Assembly: GCA_964530555.1 (NCBI GenBank)
Contig: CAZHBD010000001.1
Coordinates: 1-64,000, forward strand
Direction: 5' to 3'
Origin: CAZHBD01 sp964530555
Lineage (GTDB): Bacteria > Patescibacteriota > Saccharimonadia > Saccharimonadales > AWTP1-31
Length of the DNA: 64,000 nt
Below the pieces are notes generated by a model. The model did no database searches. It saw only the letters and a list, made by a program, of their open reading frames with translations, and was not told the origin of the DNA. A program made the position numbers and the translations under genes. This document shows, piece after piece, positions 34,827 to 42,810 of the stretch (position 1 is its first letter; every line of letters begins with the position of its first letter).

Positions 34827-36489
34827 AATCGGTCCCCAAGATTATGACAAAGTCAGCTTGCGGCGATTGCGAGGTTGACGAAGATTGTTGACTATCTGTT
34901 GAAGCAGGCTTAGCACCCGAGGGCATGTCAGTAATCGGCACGGTACCAAATCGTTGCGATAAGTAGCGATAAGTGAACGGTTTATCAGCCTGGGTCTGCT
35001 TGACAACTACTGTTTTTGACTGGATGCTAGCACTACTGTCTTTGCTGAGTATCTTGTATCCATAGCCAGCTAAAACATCGGCTACTAAGGTTGCTGCCCC
35101 GGCACGCCCCGAGCCGTTATAGACGGCTACTGTTGGTTCTTCACGCTTGAGGAAGGGATCGATCATGTTATTGCGGGTATAGGCACGGATTTTTGAGTAA
35201 TCATTGAGCCCCGCAGTGGGTCTGACAACTGATTGATTACCAACCATGCCGGTCGATACCAGTGGACCATCAGGTTTTGCGAGATCAAGTGATTTTATCT
35301 TGTTGTCGGGTAAATCTTTGGCTTTACCAAACAGCGTTTTTGCTTCATCGACGGTTAAATCGGTACGGATATTCTTTTGAATTGCGTTGGCGAGACTATT
35401 CAGGCGTACAGGGTTGGCTACAATGCCACTCGTGGTTGCTTTGTCGCGCATAGCAATGATAAGTTGTCGTTGTCGCTCACTGCGGTCAAAGTCACCCCTT
35501 GTGCTGCCATGGCGTGAACGAGCATATTGTAGCGCTCGCGCGCCATCCATGTGCTGTTGCCCAGCCCTAAAGAAATAGTTGGTGTAATAGTCGTTAATTG
35601 CCTCGGGGACGGTTATGTCGACTCCACCCAGTGCATTCACGACGTCGCGGAAGGCTTTGAAGTCGAGCAATACGTATTTATGAACAGGTACGCCCGCGAC
35701 CAAGCGTGAAGCGGCGATCGCTGCTTTGACGCCTTCTTTTTCAGCGTCATCTTTGTTCATGCCTTTGTAAGTCGCTTGTTCGAGGCCGGTGTTATAGACA
35801 GAGTTAATCTTGCTACTACTGTACCCGCTGTTTTGTACCCACATATCTCGAGGAATACTAAGCATCGCAGCTTCTTTGGTCTCCAAATCCACGCTGGCTA
35901 CAATAATTGTGTCTGTCAGATTCGGTGCATCGTTCTCATCACCACCCCGCCCCAAGATGAGAATATTTAGACGACCATCGCCTTCGGTATTTACTTTGTC
36001 TGGGGTGATCTTATCATTGAGCGCCGCTGATGATGCATTGCCAACGGTCTTGGAGAAAACAGAGTGCAGAAAACTGTACAATCGAATCCCCAACGCGGCA
36101 CCAAGCCCGAGTAAAATAATGAAACTAATGAGGAAGACTTTAAATTTACGCGATCGATTTTTCCACCAACGGCGTAGCTTACCCGGTTCTCGTTTTTCTT
36201 TCTTTGATTTATGTCGTGGCTCGGGCCGAATTGATTTGGCGAATTCGTTGCCAGTATCCACTTTTGAAAAATCACTCAAGTCCGACTCAGGCTCAACTGG
36301 TGCTTTGGCCGTAGCTTCTCTTTGGGGAGTAATAGAGCGACGACTTGTTTGGGTAGGGGTGAAGCCTTCAGGGAGATCTTTGGCGCCGCGATAATACGTC
36401 GGCATGCCAATTTGCCGCCGACCGCTGGGGAGAATACCGTCGACTGACTCGCGTGAGGCTCGTTTTTTGGGGCCCTTAAAGTTCGGCAT
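34798..36489 (-). CDS. LytR-CpsA-Psr (LCP) family glycopolymer ligase
   Basis: The open frame reaches 36597, but the ATG at 36489 lies 9 bases after a TATAAT and begins a sensible protein (563 residues). A basic cytoplasmic tail of about 125 residues precedes one membrane helix. The LCP domain follows: ILILGRGGDENDAPNLTDT, MLSIPRDMWVQ, ALQYARSRHGSTRGDFDRSE. A LytR_C domain (VAVYNGSGRAGAATLVADVL) closes it. LCP enzymes attach undecaprenyl-linked glycopolymers to peptidoglycan, the last step for this cluster. Confidence 0.92.
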   Translation of the reverse strand: MPNFKGPKKRASRESVDGILPSGRRQIGMPTYYRGAKDLPEGFTPTQTSRRSITPQREATAKAPVEPESDLSDFSKVDTGNEFAKSIRPEPRHKSKKEKREPGKLRRWWKNRSRKFKVFLISFIILLGLGAALGIRLYSFLHSVFSKTVGNASSAALNDKITPDKVNTEGDGRLNILILGRGGDENDAPNLTDTIIVASVDLETKEAAMLSIPRDMWVQNSGYSSSKINSVYNTGLEQATYKGMNKDDAEKEGVKAAIAASRLVAGVPVHKYVLLDFKAFRDVVNALGGVDITVPEAINDYYTNYFFRAGQQHMDGARALQYARSRHGSTRGDFDRSERQRQLIIAMRDKATTSGIVANPVRLNSLANAIQKNIRTDLTVDEAKTLFGKAKDLPDNKIKSLDLAKPDGPLVSTGMVGNQSVVRPTAGLNDYSKIRAYTRNNMIDPFLKREEPTVAVYNGSGRAGAATLVADVLAGYGYKILSKDSSASIQSKTVVVKQTQADKPFTYRYLSQRFGTVPITDMPSGAKPASTDSQQSSSTSQSPQADFVIILGTDYVQKTDATW

Positions 36490-36498
36490 ATGGATCAA

Positions 36499-36507
36499 AT
36501 TATAGCA
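36499..36507 (-). promoter_or_regulatory. Extended -10 promoter of the LCP gene, near-leaderless
   Basis: On the minus strand TGCTATAAT, a perfect extended -10, ends 9 bases before the ATG at 36489, the same spacing as at the Wzm gene. The 14 bases AATTATAGCATAAG (plus strand, 36498-36511) recur exactly at 43089-43102 in front of another minus-strand gene. Confidence 0.65.
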
Positions 36508-36578
36508 TAAGAACTGCCGAAAAAACCGCTGATAACGCTGTAAACTGCTATACTGTGTATAAGATAAGCAAAACCATA

Positions 36579-37013
36579 ATGGCCAAACAACGCACAAAAG
36601 ATAAATATCGACGTTTTACCCAGTTTGCCGAGTACTTAGTTAGTGGTGGAGCCTTCTTTTGGAGTGGCTATCTGATGTTCTTTTTCTGTGATCACTTACT
36701 CCACTGGGGTCTCTGGTGGGCCAAGCTCACGGCCAATGTCACAGGCTGGACAATTAACTATCTGTTACAGCGCTACTGGGTGTTCAACAATAAAAACCTA
36801 AAGAAGCAGCAGTCAAAGGTTACGCAACGTTATATCGCGTTGACCGCAGCCAACTTTGTCATCGATTACCTGATTGTGCGCACTCTTAAGGCAGCTGGGC
36901 TAACCCCTTATCTCGGCCAGTTTGTATCGGCAGGCTTTTTCACCGGCTGGAACTACCTCTGGTATCGCTACTGGGTGTTCCCGGAGCGCAAAACGAAGCG
37001 AGCTAGAGTATGA
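36579..37013 (+). CDS. GtrA-family membrane protein
   Basis: A 144-residue protein from the ATG at 36579 (the frame is open from 36555). It has four hydrophobic helices and the GtrA pattern: FAEYLVSGGAFFWSGYLMFF, NYLLQRYWVFNN and TGWNYLWYRYWVFPE. It is the third GtrA-like protein here. It is divergent from the LCP gene and overlaps by 4 bases the LexA-like gene downstream, an unexpected partner. A TATACT at 36549-36554 could serve as -10. Confidence 0.82.
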   Translation: MAKQRTKDKYRRFTQFAEYLVSGGAFFWSGYLMFFFCDHLLHWGLWWAKLTANVTGWTINYLLQRYWVFNNKNLKKQQSKVTQRYIALTAANFVIDYLIVRTLKAAGLTPYLGQFVSAGFFTGWNYLWYRYWVFPERKTKRARV

Positions 37014-37489
37014 AGCCTGCTAAGCCCGAGCCGCCAACGACTACCATTCGACCGACAAAAAAACAGCGCGAACTGCTGGGCTTTATCGATGCCTTTATTG
37101 CCGAGCATGGTTACAGTCCGAGCTACCGCGAGATTATGAAAGGACTTGAGTACACCTCTGTAGCAACTGTCTCACTACATGTTAATAGCCTTATTAAGCG
37201 AGGGCATTTACGCAAACGGGACTACTCGGCACGTTCGCTCGAAGTTGTTTCGCCTGGCGAAGCCAAGAAGATATCGACCAATCGTGTTAAGGAGTCGGAG
37301 GAGAAATGGCTGGTCAATAAAATTGAACATTTCTTTGCTGAAGCCGAGGCAGGTAAAGCAACTGAAGCCACCATGGACGGATTGTTTGTACTAGTTGGCG
37401 CACTTAAAGTCTTAGGCTTAGACGGAGCTGCGCAGTCGTTTATCCCACGCTTAAGCGAGCTAAAAAAGAAGCTGGGCGCGGGGAAATAG
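37010..37489 (+). CDS. LexA-like DNA-binding protein lacking the protease domain
   Basis: A 159-residue protein. Residues about 15-80 match the LexA winged helix-turn-helix: PTKKQRELLGFIDAFIAEHG, SPSYREIMKGL, VATVSLHVNSLIKRGHL. The S24 autoprotease domain of LexA, with its Ser-Lys pair and cleavage site, is absent. Instead there is a helical tail of about 75 residues (EEKWLVNKIEHFFAEAEAGK). It could repress constitutively or sense something else than RecA filaments. It overlaps the GtrA gene (ATGA). Confidence 0.75.
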   Translation: MKPAKPEPPTTTIRPTKKQRELLGFIDAFIAEHGYSPSYREIMKGLEYTSVATVSLHVNSLIKRGHLRKRDYSARSLEVVSPGEAKKISTNRVKESEEKWLVNKIEHFFAEAEAGKATEATMDGLFVLVGALKVLGLDGAAQSFIPRLSELKKKLGAGK

Positions 37490-37503
37490 CGTACCATTAG
37501 TTT

Positions 37504-38310
37504 ATGGCATTCGTGCACGCAATTCTCCTAGGGATCATAGAAGGGCTAACCGAGTTTCTGCCGGTTTCAAGTACCGGGCATCTACTGGTCGCCGAAAAAT
37601 TGATTGGCTACAAGGATGTTGCTGAAGTCTTTACGGTTGTTATCCAGGTGGGCGCGATCGCTGCCGTATTGTGGTTTTACCGCCAAGACCTTTGTGATAA
37701 AGTTCGTAAGCTCATCGCCCGTGATCAGGCAACTGTCCGGTTTTGGCGCAATTGGGTTTTGGCTACTATCCCGGCTGGTGCGATCGGCGTCTTGCTCGAC
37801 AACTCCCTCTCTAAAGTTTCCACACTGCCGGTAATTGCTGTCGCTCTAATAATCGGCGGTGTATGTATGTGGGCTATCGAAACCTACCATACTCCTAAAA
37901 CAGCTGCCACGAAGCCAAAACTTGAGCAACTGACACTCAAACAGTCGCTGCAGGTTGGTTGCTACCAGATCCTGTCGTTAATACCTGGTGTGTCACGCTC
38001 CGGTGCCACAATCATGGGTGGCCTCTTAAGTGGGCTTGATCGAGTGACCGCCACAGCGTTTTCTTTCTATCTCAGTATGCCGATCCTGGTGCTGGCAAGT
38101 GGTTACAAGCTGGTTAAGAACAAGGATAGTTTGCATCTGGTAGATGGTGGTTCGGTAGCGATTTTGCTGGGGGCGATAACAACCTTTATCGTTGCTTTCG
38201 TCGTGGTGAAATGGCTGCTACGTTACGTAAGCAAGCATGATTTTAAGCCATTTGCCTACTATCGAGTTGCCCTCGGTTTACTTATCTTGTGCATTCTCGC
38301 CCTACGCTAG
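37504..38310 (+). CDS. uppP: Undecaprenyl-diphosphate phosphatase
   Basis: A 268-residue polytopic protein of the BacA/UppP family. The two signature motifs are present: EGLTEFLPVSSTGH (residues 13-26) and PGVSRSGATIMGGLLSG. It recycles undecaprenyl diphosphate released by wall and surface-glycan synthesis. TACCAT at 37492-37497 lies 6 bases before the ATG and no ribosome site is visible. The ACGCTA-gata-TAGCGT inverted repeat at 38304-38319 covers the stop codon but lacks a T-run. Confidence 0.94.
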   Translation: MAFVHAILLGIIEGLTEFLPVSSTGHLLVAEKLIGYKDVAEVFTVVIQVGAIAAVLWFYRQDLCDKVRKLIARDQATVRFWRNWVLATIPAGAIGVLLDNSLSKVSTLPVIAVALIIGGVCMWAIETYHTPKTAATKPKLEQLTLKQSLQVGCYQILSLIPGVSRSGATIMGGLLSGLDRVTATAFSFYLSMPILVLASGYKLVKNKDSLHLVDGGSVAILLGAITTFIVAFVVVKWLLRYVSKHDFKPFAYYRVALGLLILCILALR

Positions 38311-38368
38311 ATATAGCGTCTCTTGCTGCAAATTTTACGGCACATTTTGCTTTTAAACAGAAGCAATT

Positions 38369-38560
38369 AGGTGCATACTAGGAGCACTTAACAATAAAAA
38401 CGCTGGAAGCAGGTGGAAATCCTGCACTGTGCCGCAACGGTAAGGCCGCCCTAAAAGGGGAAAGAGCAGCCCGACAAAATGTCGCATCATTTTGCCGGCG
38501 CGAAGAGAAAAACCACAGGTTTGTCTCAATCAGGCTAAGTCCGATCTAGCAATAAAGTCT
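38369..38560 (+). ncRNA. Cobalamin riboswitch aptamer
   Basis: The 250 bases before the next gene contain the cobalamin aptamer core. P2-like arms AGGTGC (38369-38374) and GCACTT (38384-38389) are followed by GGAAGCAGGTGGAAATCC and then GTGCCGCAACGGTAA, which match the conserved GGAA..GGTG.AAATCC and CCGCAACGGTAA blocks. GCAGG/CCTGC (38409-38425) forms P5 with a T-rich conserved loop. A CGACA-aaa-TGTCG hairpin is at 38472-38484. CAATCAGGCTAAGTCCGATC near 38527-38546 resembles the 3' core (CAAGCC-GA-GACCTGCC) in diverged form. It probably binds adenosyl- or methylcobalamin and controls the operon below. Confidence 0.88.
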
Positions 38561-38562
38561 TC

Positions 38563-38614
38563 CGAGCAGAAGTGCCCATCTTTTTTGACGCCCTCTGCTC
38601 GCCGAGCATGAGGG
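38563..38614 (+). promoter_or_regulatory. Translational expression platform of the cobalamin riboswitch
   Basis: Two structures compete. CCCTCTGCTC (38591-38600) pairs with GAGCATGAGGG (38604-38614), one T bulged, and locks GAGGG (38610-38614), the ribosome site 7 bases before the TTG start at 38622. Alternatively CGAGCAGA (38563-38570) pairs perfectly with TCTGCTCG (38594-38601), which breaks the first hairpin and frees the site. This is a classic anti-sequester/sequester switch. By analogy with other cobalamin riboswitches, ligand binding should favour the sequestered form. Confidence 0.75.
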
Positions 38615-38621
38615 TATTTTC

Positions 38622-40157
38622 TTGAACCAGGCAACTGCCGAGATTTTGAATCACGCTGAGTCATCGGCAGTCGCCGCCGCGCCGGACTTGCGACTAGTTC
38701 CTAATGAGCCCCGGCGTTTCTTGCTGCTTGATTCTGTACCGGAAATAGCCCAGGCAGCCGAACGGGCAGAGGTGCAAGCCCGGCAAACGATCGACGATAA
38801 TATGCAGCTGTTGCGTGACGGCCGTTTCGATGAAGTCTTACCGGTAATTGACGCGCTTGGTACGGGCAAGCGCGTCACCGAAGTACAGAGCAGCCCTGAG
38901 CGTTTTTTGCGGCATAGGGCACTTGAGGAAGATTGTCGACGATTGTTCGGTGAGGCCAAGCGCAAGTTACGGCCCGAGCTTTTCCCAAAGACTGAGCAAC
39001 AGTATGACCAGCGAACAGAAGATTTTTACTTCGGAAGCCTATCTATTGGGGACATGATTCAGCGCAGTCTAACAGCAGTCGCCGAAAAACCGCAACAAGA
39101 AGTAAGAATTATTGAGGCTCGAGAACATGCTCGCTCGCGGGCAATTGGTCGCATGATTATGCCCCGCGAGGTCGAGATTCAGCCTGTCGAAAATGAAGCC
39201 CATGCTATTACTGTTTCGCAGTGCCCCGACTATGTCATTGATCATTTTAAAGATAAACCCGATTCAAATAAGTATGCGGGTTACGTACCTAAAATTGCTA
39301 AATGGGTGATACGCGATCTGTCCTTTGACCGCACAAATTTGCGAGCTTTTCAGGAGCAAGCGGCAATCTCAGGCGAATACATTACTAACGAAGTTATTAA
39401 TGAAGCGTTTCAAGTTATGGGGCTGACCCGGTCTGGTGAGCATTACTCCAAGAGTGAGATTCAAGATATGCAGTTTGGCGTGGAGGGTGCTTTTGACGTG
39501 CTGGAATTCGTGGAGCTGTGCGATATGTTGGCAAGCCAAAAAACTGGCCTAAATATCTTCCTGGGTGAAGTGGTCGGTGCGGATGATCCGAAAGATTACA
39601 CGCAGTTTCGCGCTGAGGCGCAACAACGTTACGAGGCTACAAACGAACAGGCTGAAGAGCTTGCCGATTACATTATGGATCTGGTGGAGCGGGGTGTAGA
39701 CTCCTGGGCGGCCGACAAACTGGTAGAAGACAAAGTTAAACAAATGCTGCTTGACGAGGTGCGACAGAACCCTGATCTGGCGTTAGAAATGTTTGACGAA
39801 GCAACGTGGCGGGGTATCCATGAAGTGCACGCCCTTGAAGCGCGTGGCGACTGTAAAGCAGCTGAAGCACGTTGGGCTGAAGTGCTCAAAAACGCGCCAA
39901 CTCCCGGGTTTTGTGGAGCGGGTAGTTGTGGGCTTGAGAGCGTTGCGTCGAGTAGTGCAGAAGGTCGAAGAGCTATCGCTCTAGGACTGGATGCCATTAG
40001 CCCTGATGAACTCATTCATGATACCGAGCGGGCGTGCCCGAGTTGTAGTGAATTTAAGGTCTACTATGACAAGAATGGGAGTAAGGCTTGTACAGGGTGT
40101 GGCAAAACTGAAATAAAACTCGGATATAGCAAAAGTAAAGAGACTTCAGATGAGTAA
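38622..40157 (+). CDS. Riboswitch-controlled zinc-ribbon protein of unknown function
   Basis: A 511-residue protein; the TTG start at 38622 is supported by GAGGG 7 bases upstream and by the riboswitch platform. I do not recognise the family. It is acidic and mostly helical, with no signal peptide or membrane helix, so it is cytoplasmic. Near the end are two cysteines in GFCGAGSCG (C431, C436) and a zinc ribbon C472-x2-C475-x14-C490-x2-C493. The middle (about 200-340) contains YVIDHFKDKPDSNKYAGYVP. It heads an operon with two small cysteine-rich proteins and nadD. Control by a cobalamin riboswitch suggests a job tied to B12 supply or use, or a B12-independent replacement of an enzyme. Confidence 0.75.
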   Translation: MNQATAEILNHAESSAVAAAPDLRLVPNEPRRFLLLDSVPEIAQAAERAEVQARQTIDDNMQLLRDGRFDEVLPVIDALGTGKRVTEVQSSPERFLRHRALEEDCRRLFGEAKRKLRPELFPKTEQQYDQRTEDFYFGSLSIGDMIQRSLTAVAEKPQQEVRIIEAREHARSRAIGRMIMPREVEIQPVENEAHAITVSQCPDYVIDHFKDKPDSNKYAGYVPKIAKWVIRDLSFDRTNLRAFQEQAAISGEYITNEVINEAFQVMGLTRSGEHYSKSEIQDMQFGVEGAFDVLEFVELCDMLASQKTGLNIFLGEVVGADDPKDYTQFRAEAQQRYEATNEQAEELADYIMDLVERGVDSWAADKLVEDKVKQMLLDEVRQNPDLALEMFDEATWRGIHEVHALEARGDCKAAEARWAEVLKNAPTPGFCGAGSCGLESVASSSAEGRRAIALGLDAISPDELIHDTERACPSCSEFKVYYDKNGSKACTGCGKTEIKLGYSKSKETSDE

Positions 40158-40353
40158 CCTTACAATTGAACAGTATGAACACAAAAAAGCCGCCTGTAAC
40201 GGCCTGTGTGACATCGATCATAACCGAATTGCCGATAATGATCCGTCAAGGATGCCGTGTGTTACCTGTCCTTTTTGCAAAGAAGTGGTTGATGCTATTC
40301 TGACGCCCACAACCATCAGTTGCCCCAAGTGTGAAGTTACGGTAACGCGGTAG
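40150..40353 (+). CDS. Small cysteine-rich zinc-binding protein
   Basis: A 67-residue protein starting with ATG inside the last codons of the riboswitch-controlled gene (8-base overlap). It has seven cysteines: ACNGLC, PCVTCPFC and SCPKC. The last two pairs, C-x2-C about 17 residues from C-x2-C, make a zinc ribbon. The tight overlap implies translational coupling, so the riboswitch should also govern it. No wider family is recognised. Confidence 0.7.
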   Translation: MSNLTIEQYEHKKAACNGLCDIDHNRIADNDPSRMPCVTCPFCKEVVDAILTPTTISCPKCEVTVTR

Positions 40354-40362
40354 AATATAACT

Positions 40363-40530
40363 ATGGACACCGAAGACGAGATTTACCAGGAGCTTGTAGA
40401 TAACCGATCACCAGAGTTCTTTTGCGACAATTGTGGACATTATCCTATCGAACCAGTGCACGGGCATTTTGTTTGCCCCAATTGCCATATACCCACCAAG
40501 TGCTGTGAAGGCATGGCTCTAGATGAATAA
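40363..40530 (+). CDS. Small zinc-ribbon protein
   Basis: A 55-residue protein. It contains FFCDNCGHYPIEP and VCPNCHIPTKCCEG, a zinc ribbon of two C-x2-C pairs about 15 residues apart. It follows the previous small protein by 9 bases and overlaps the nadD start by 8 bases. TAGAAT at 40351-40356 lies 6 bases before the ATG, so it may also have its own near-leaderless promoter. The function is unknown. Confidence 0.7.
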   Translation: MDTEDEIYQELVDNRSPEFFCDNCGHYPIEPVHGHFVCPNCHIPTKCCEGMALDE

Positions 40531-41140
40531 ACCGCAGACTAGACGAATTGGGATTTTTGCGGGTAGTTTTGACCCGATTCACAAGGGCCATATAGGATTT
40601 GCGCTTTCAGCCTTAGAAGTGGCTGATCTCGATGAGATCTATCTAGTGCCTGAAGCACGACCCCGCCATAAGCCCGGGGTCACCCATATAGGTCATCGTA
40701 CGGCTATGCTCAAACTCGCTGTACGCCCCTATCGCCATATCCATGTGCTAGAGCTGCCCGATAAACGGTTTTCGGTAACAGCTACGTTGCCAAGATTACA
40801 GACGAAATTTCCAGATGCCGAACTGTTACTGCTCATTGGTTCTGATGTACTGATGCATCTTGCCCAATGGCCGCGGGTTGATGAGTTGCTGAACAAGATG
40901 GGTCTGATTGTATCAGTACGATCTGGGGCAGAAATTACCGCCGCAATGGACGTTGCTACCAACTTGCCCAGAGTGCTGAAAGAGCTCTATATCTTGGAAA
41001 GCTTAGAGCCCAGTGTTTCGTCTCGGCAGATCCGAAGTGTTCTAAGGAGAGGGCACAAAACCAAAGACGTAGTGGGCAGCGTGCAAAAATATGCCGACAA
41101 GCATTGGCTCTATGCTTCGGTATCTGACTCGACGGCGTAG
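40523..41140 (+). CDS. nadD: Nicotinate-nucleotide adenylyltransferase
   Basis: A 205-residue nucleotidyltransferase. FAGSFDPIHKGHIGFA holds the H-x-G-H type ATP-binding site; ISSRQIRS-like SVSSRQIRSVLRRG is near the end. LLLIGSDVLMHLAQW in the middle matches the NadD family. It makes the dinucleotide of NAD from nicotinate mononucleotide and ATP. It is last in the riboswitch operon. Its 3' end overlaps the stop of the antiporter gene on the opposite strand by 31 bases. Confidence 0.85.
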   Translation: MNKPQTRRIGIFAGSFDPIHKGHIGFALSALEVADLDEIYLVPEARPRHKPGVTHIGHRTAMLKLAVRPYRHIHVLELPDKRFSVTATLPRLQTKFPDAELLLLIGSDVLMHLAQWPRVDELLNKMGLIVSVRSGAEITAAMDVATNLPRVLKELYILESLEPSVSSRQIRSVLRRGHKTKDVVGSVQKYADKHWLYASVSDSTA

Positions 41141-42807
41141 TGTGTATGCAGATATTCGAGGTGTTTTTCGCGAAAACGTTTGAACTCACTCTTTTTGAGC
41201 CCACTTTTGCGAATGATTGCCCCAATTTTTTCACTGCCGATGTAGTGCGGCATCATCACGTAACTGGCGCCCAGCTCGTATAACTCATCTGCTTCAGCGA
41301 CATTCTCAGCGTGACAAATGATCACCATGTTTGGATTTTGTTGTAGCAAGACGCCCACCAGAAACTTGCTCGTCTCAAAGTCGGTGATGGTTGAGACGCT
41401 CAAACGCACCTTTTCTAAACCTATTTCGTCTAGGAGTTCAATGTCGCTAATATCACCATACACGTAATTAACCTTTTGGTGCTCCAATATATCGATAACT
41501 TCGGGGTCATAATCTATAACTACAAAGTTTTTGTCTAAATTTTTAAAGACTTTCATGAATTCGTGACCGCCCTTGCGATAGCCAAACAGAGCAAGTTCGG
41601 TGCGATGACGTCGTTCTTGGTCTGGACGATTCACCTTACGTTCGAAGATACCCAGCAGTTCTTCAAAAGTATTGAATAAACTGTCGGAGTACACGATAAG
41701 ATATGCAGAAATGGTGATGGAGACAAGAGCTACAATGGTCATGGTGTTGAGGAGATCGTTGGGCACGAGTTCGAGCTTGTTGGCTAAGATTAAGAAGACC
41801 AATGAGAATTCGCTAACTTGTGCTGTTGCCAATGCCGCCTTGAAGCTGGTGCGCTTGGTATAACCCAAGCCTCCCATTATGGCCATAACCAAGAACGGCT
41901 TGAGGATGACGACAATGAAGGTACTCATTATTACCAGTGGCAAAACCTGCCAGGCATTGCCGAGAGCCAGTCGCGAACCAAGGGTGATGAAAAAAACGAT
42001 TATAAAAAAGTCGCGTAACGGTCGCAGGCGGGAACTGATCTCTTGAGTGTAGGGAAGCGCAGCAAGTGACATGCCAGCTAACAGTGCGCCAACTTCCAGA
42101 CTAAACCCAGCTCGCTCAAACAAGGCGGCAAAGCCGAAGCCCCAACCTATGGAGAATAGAAACAAAAACTCCTGACTACCAGCAATGAGTTTATGTAGTT
42201 TGGGTAGTATGACGCTGCCAATAAGCAGGAGAGGTATTGTTATCGCTGCCCCTTTCAGCATGAGCGATCCTATCCCCATGGCAGTAAGCCCGTCATGGGC
42301 CTTGGCGGTGATAAAGAACAATGCAACTGCGGCAATAAGGTCTTGAACGATCAGCACACCAGTGAGCACCTTGCCATACAAACGCGACTGCTCTTTTTTG
42401 TCGGTTAACAATTTAAGGATTACAATTGTGCTACTAAACGCAAGACCAAGACCCAAAAAAGCTGCGCTCAAACGGTTGAGCCCCAACACTATACCCGAGA
42501 TATACCCCAGGAGGGTAGTTCCGGCTACTTGTAGGATACCAACGCTGCCAGACACCTTGCCAACCTCGCGAATCACCTGTGGGTTAAGCCCAAGCCCCAC
42601 GATAAAAAGCAATAGTGCGATGCCAATGCTAGAGAAGACGTCAATAGTCTCAGGGCTGCGAATAACGTGTAGCACTGAAGGGCCGACAATGAGCCCGGTC
42701 AGAATATGGCCAATTATCAGCGGCTGCCGCAACAGTCTCATTACCAACGCCATGGTTGCGCCCAGCGCGATGATCAGGCTGAACTCGGCAAAAACACTTT
42801 CGTGCAT
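41110..42807 (-). CDS. KefB-type monovalent cation/proton antiporter with RCK domain
   Basis: A 565-residue protein. Residues about 5-385 form 12-13 helices of the CPA2 fold (LRQPLIIGHILTGLIVGP, LGLAFSSTIVILKLL). Residues about 405-540 form a TrkA-N/RCK domain that binds NAD(H): FVVIDYDPEVIDILEH, NYVYGDISDIELLDEIGL. It exchanges K+ or Na+ for protons. The TAA of the small upstream gene stands 4 bases before the ATG. Confidence 0.9.
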   Translation of the reverse strand: MHESVFAEFSLIIALGATMALVMRLLRQPLIIGHILTGLIVGPSVLHVIRSPETIDVFSSIGIALLLFIVGLGLNPQVIREVGKVSGSVGILQVAGTTLLGYISGIVLGLNRLSAAFLGLGLAFSSTIVILKLLTDKKEQSRLYGKVLTGVLIVQDLIAAVALFFITAKAHDGLTAMGIGSLMLKGAAITIPLLLIGSVILPKLHKLIAGSQEFLFLFSIGWGFGFAALFERAGFSLEVGALLAGMSLAALPYTQEISSRLRPLRDFFIIVFFITLGSRLALGNAWQVLPLVIMSTFIVVILKPFLVMAIMGGLGYTKRTSFKAALATAQVSEFSLVFLILANKLELVPNDLLNTMTIVALVSITISAYLIVYSDSLFNTFEELLGIFERKVNRPDQERRHRTELALFGYRKGGHEFMKVFKNLDKNFVVIDYDPEVIDILEHQKVNYVYGDISDIELLDEIGLEKVRLSVSTITDFETSKFLVGVLLQQNPNMVIICHAENVAEADELYELGASYVMMPHYIGSEKIGAIIRKSGLKKSEFKRFREKHLEYLHTHYAVESDTEA

Positions 42808-42810
42808 CGG

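Noticed and set aside
35810..36394. 194-codon plus-strand frame opposite the LCP gene
   Set aside because: It is the antisense shadow of a well-supported LCP domain and has a low-complexity serine-rich product.
38304..38319. ACGCTA-gata-TAGCGT repeat as a uppP terminator
   Set aside because: The stem is short and is not followed by a T-run; kept only as a remark.
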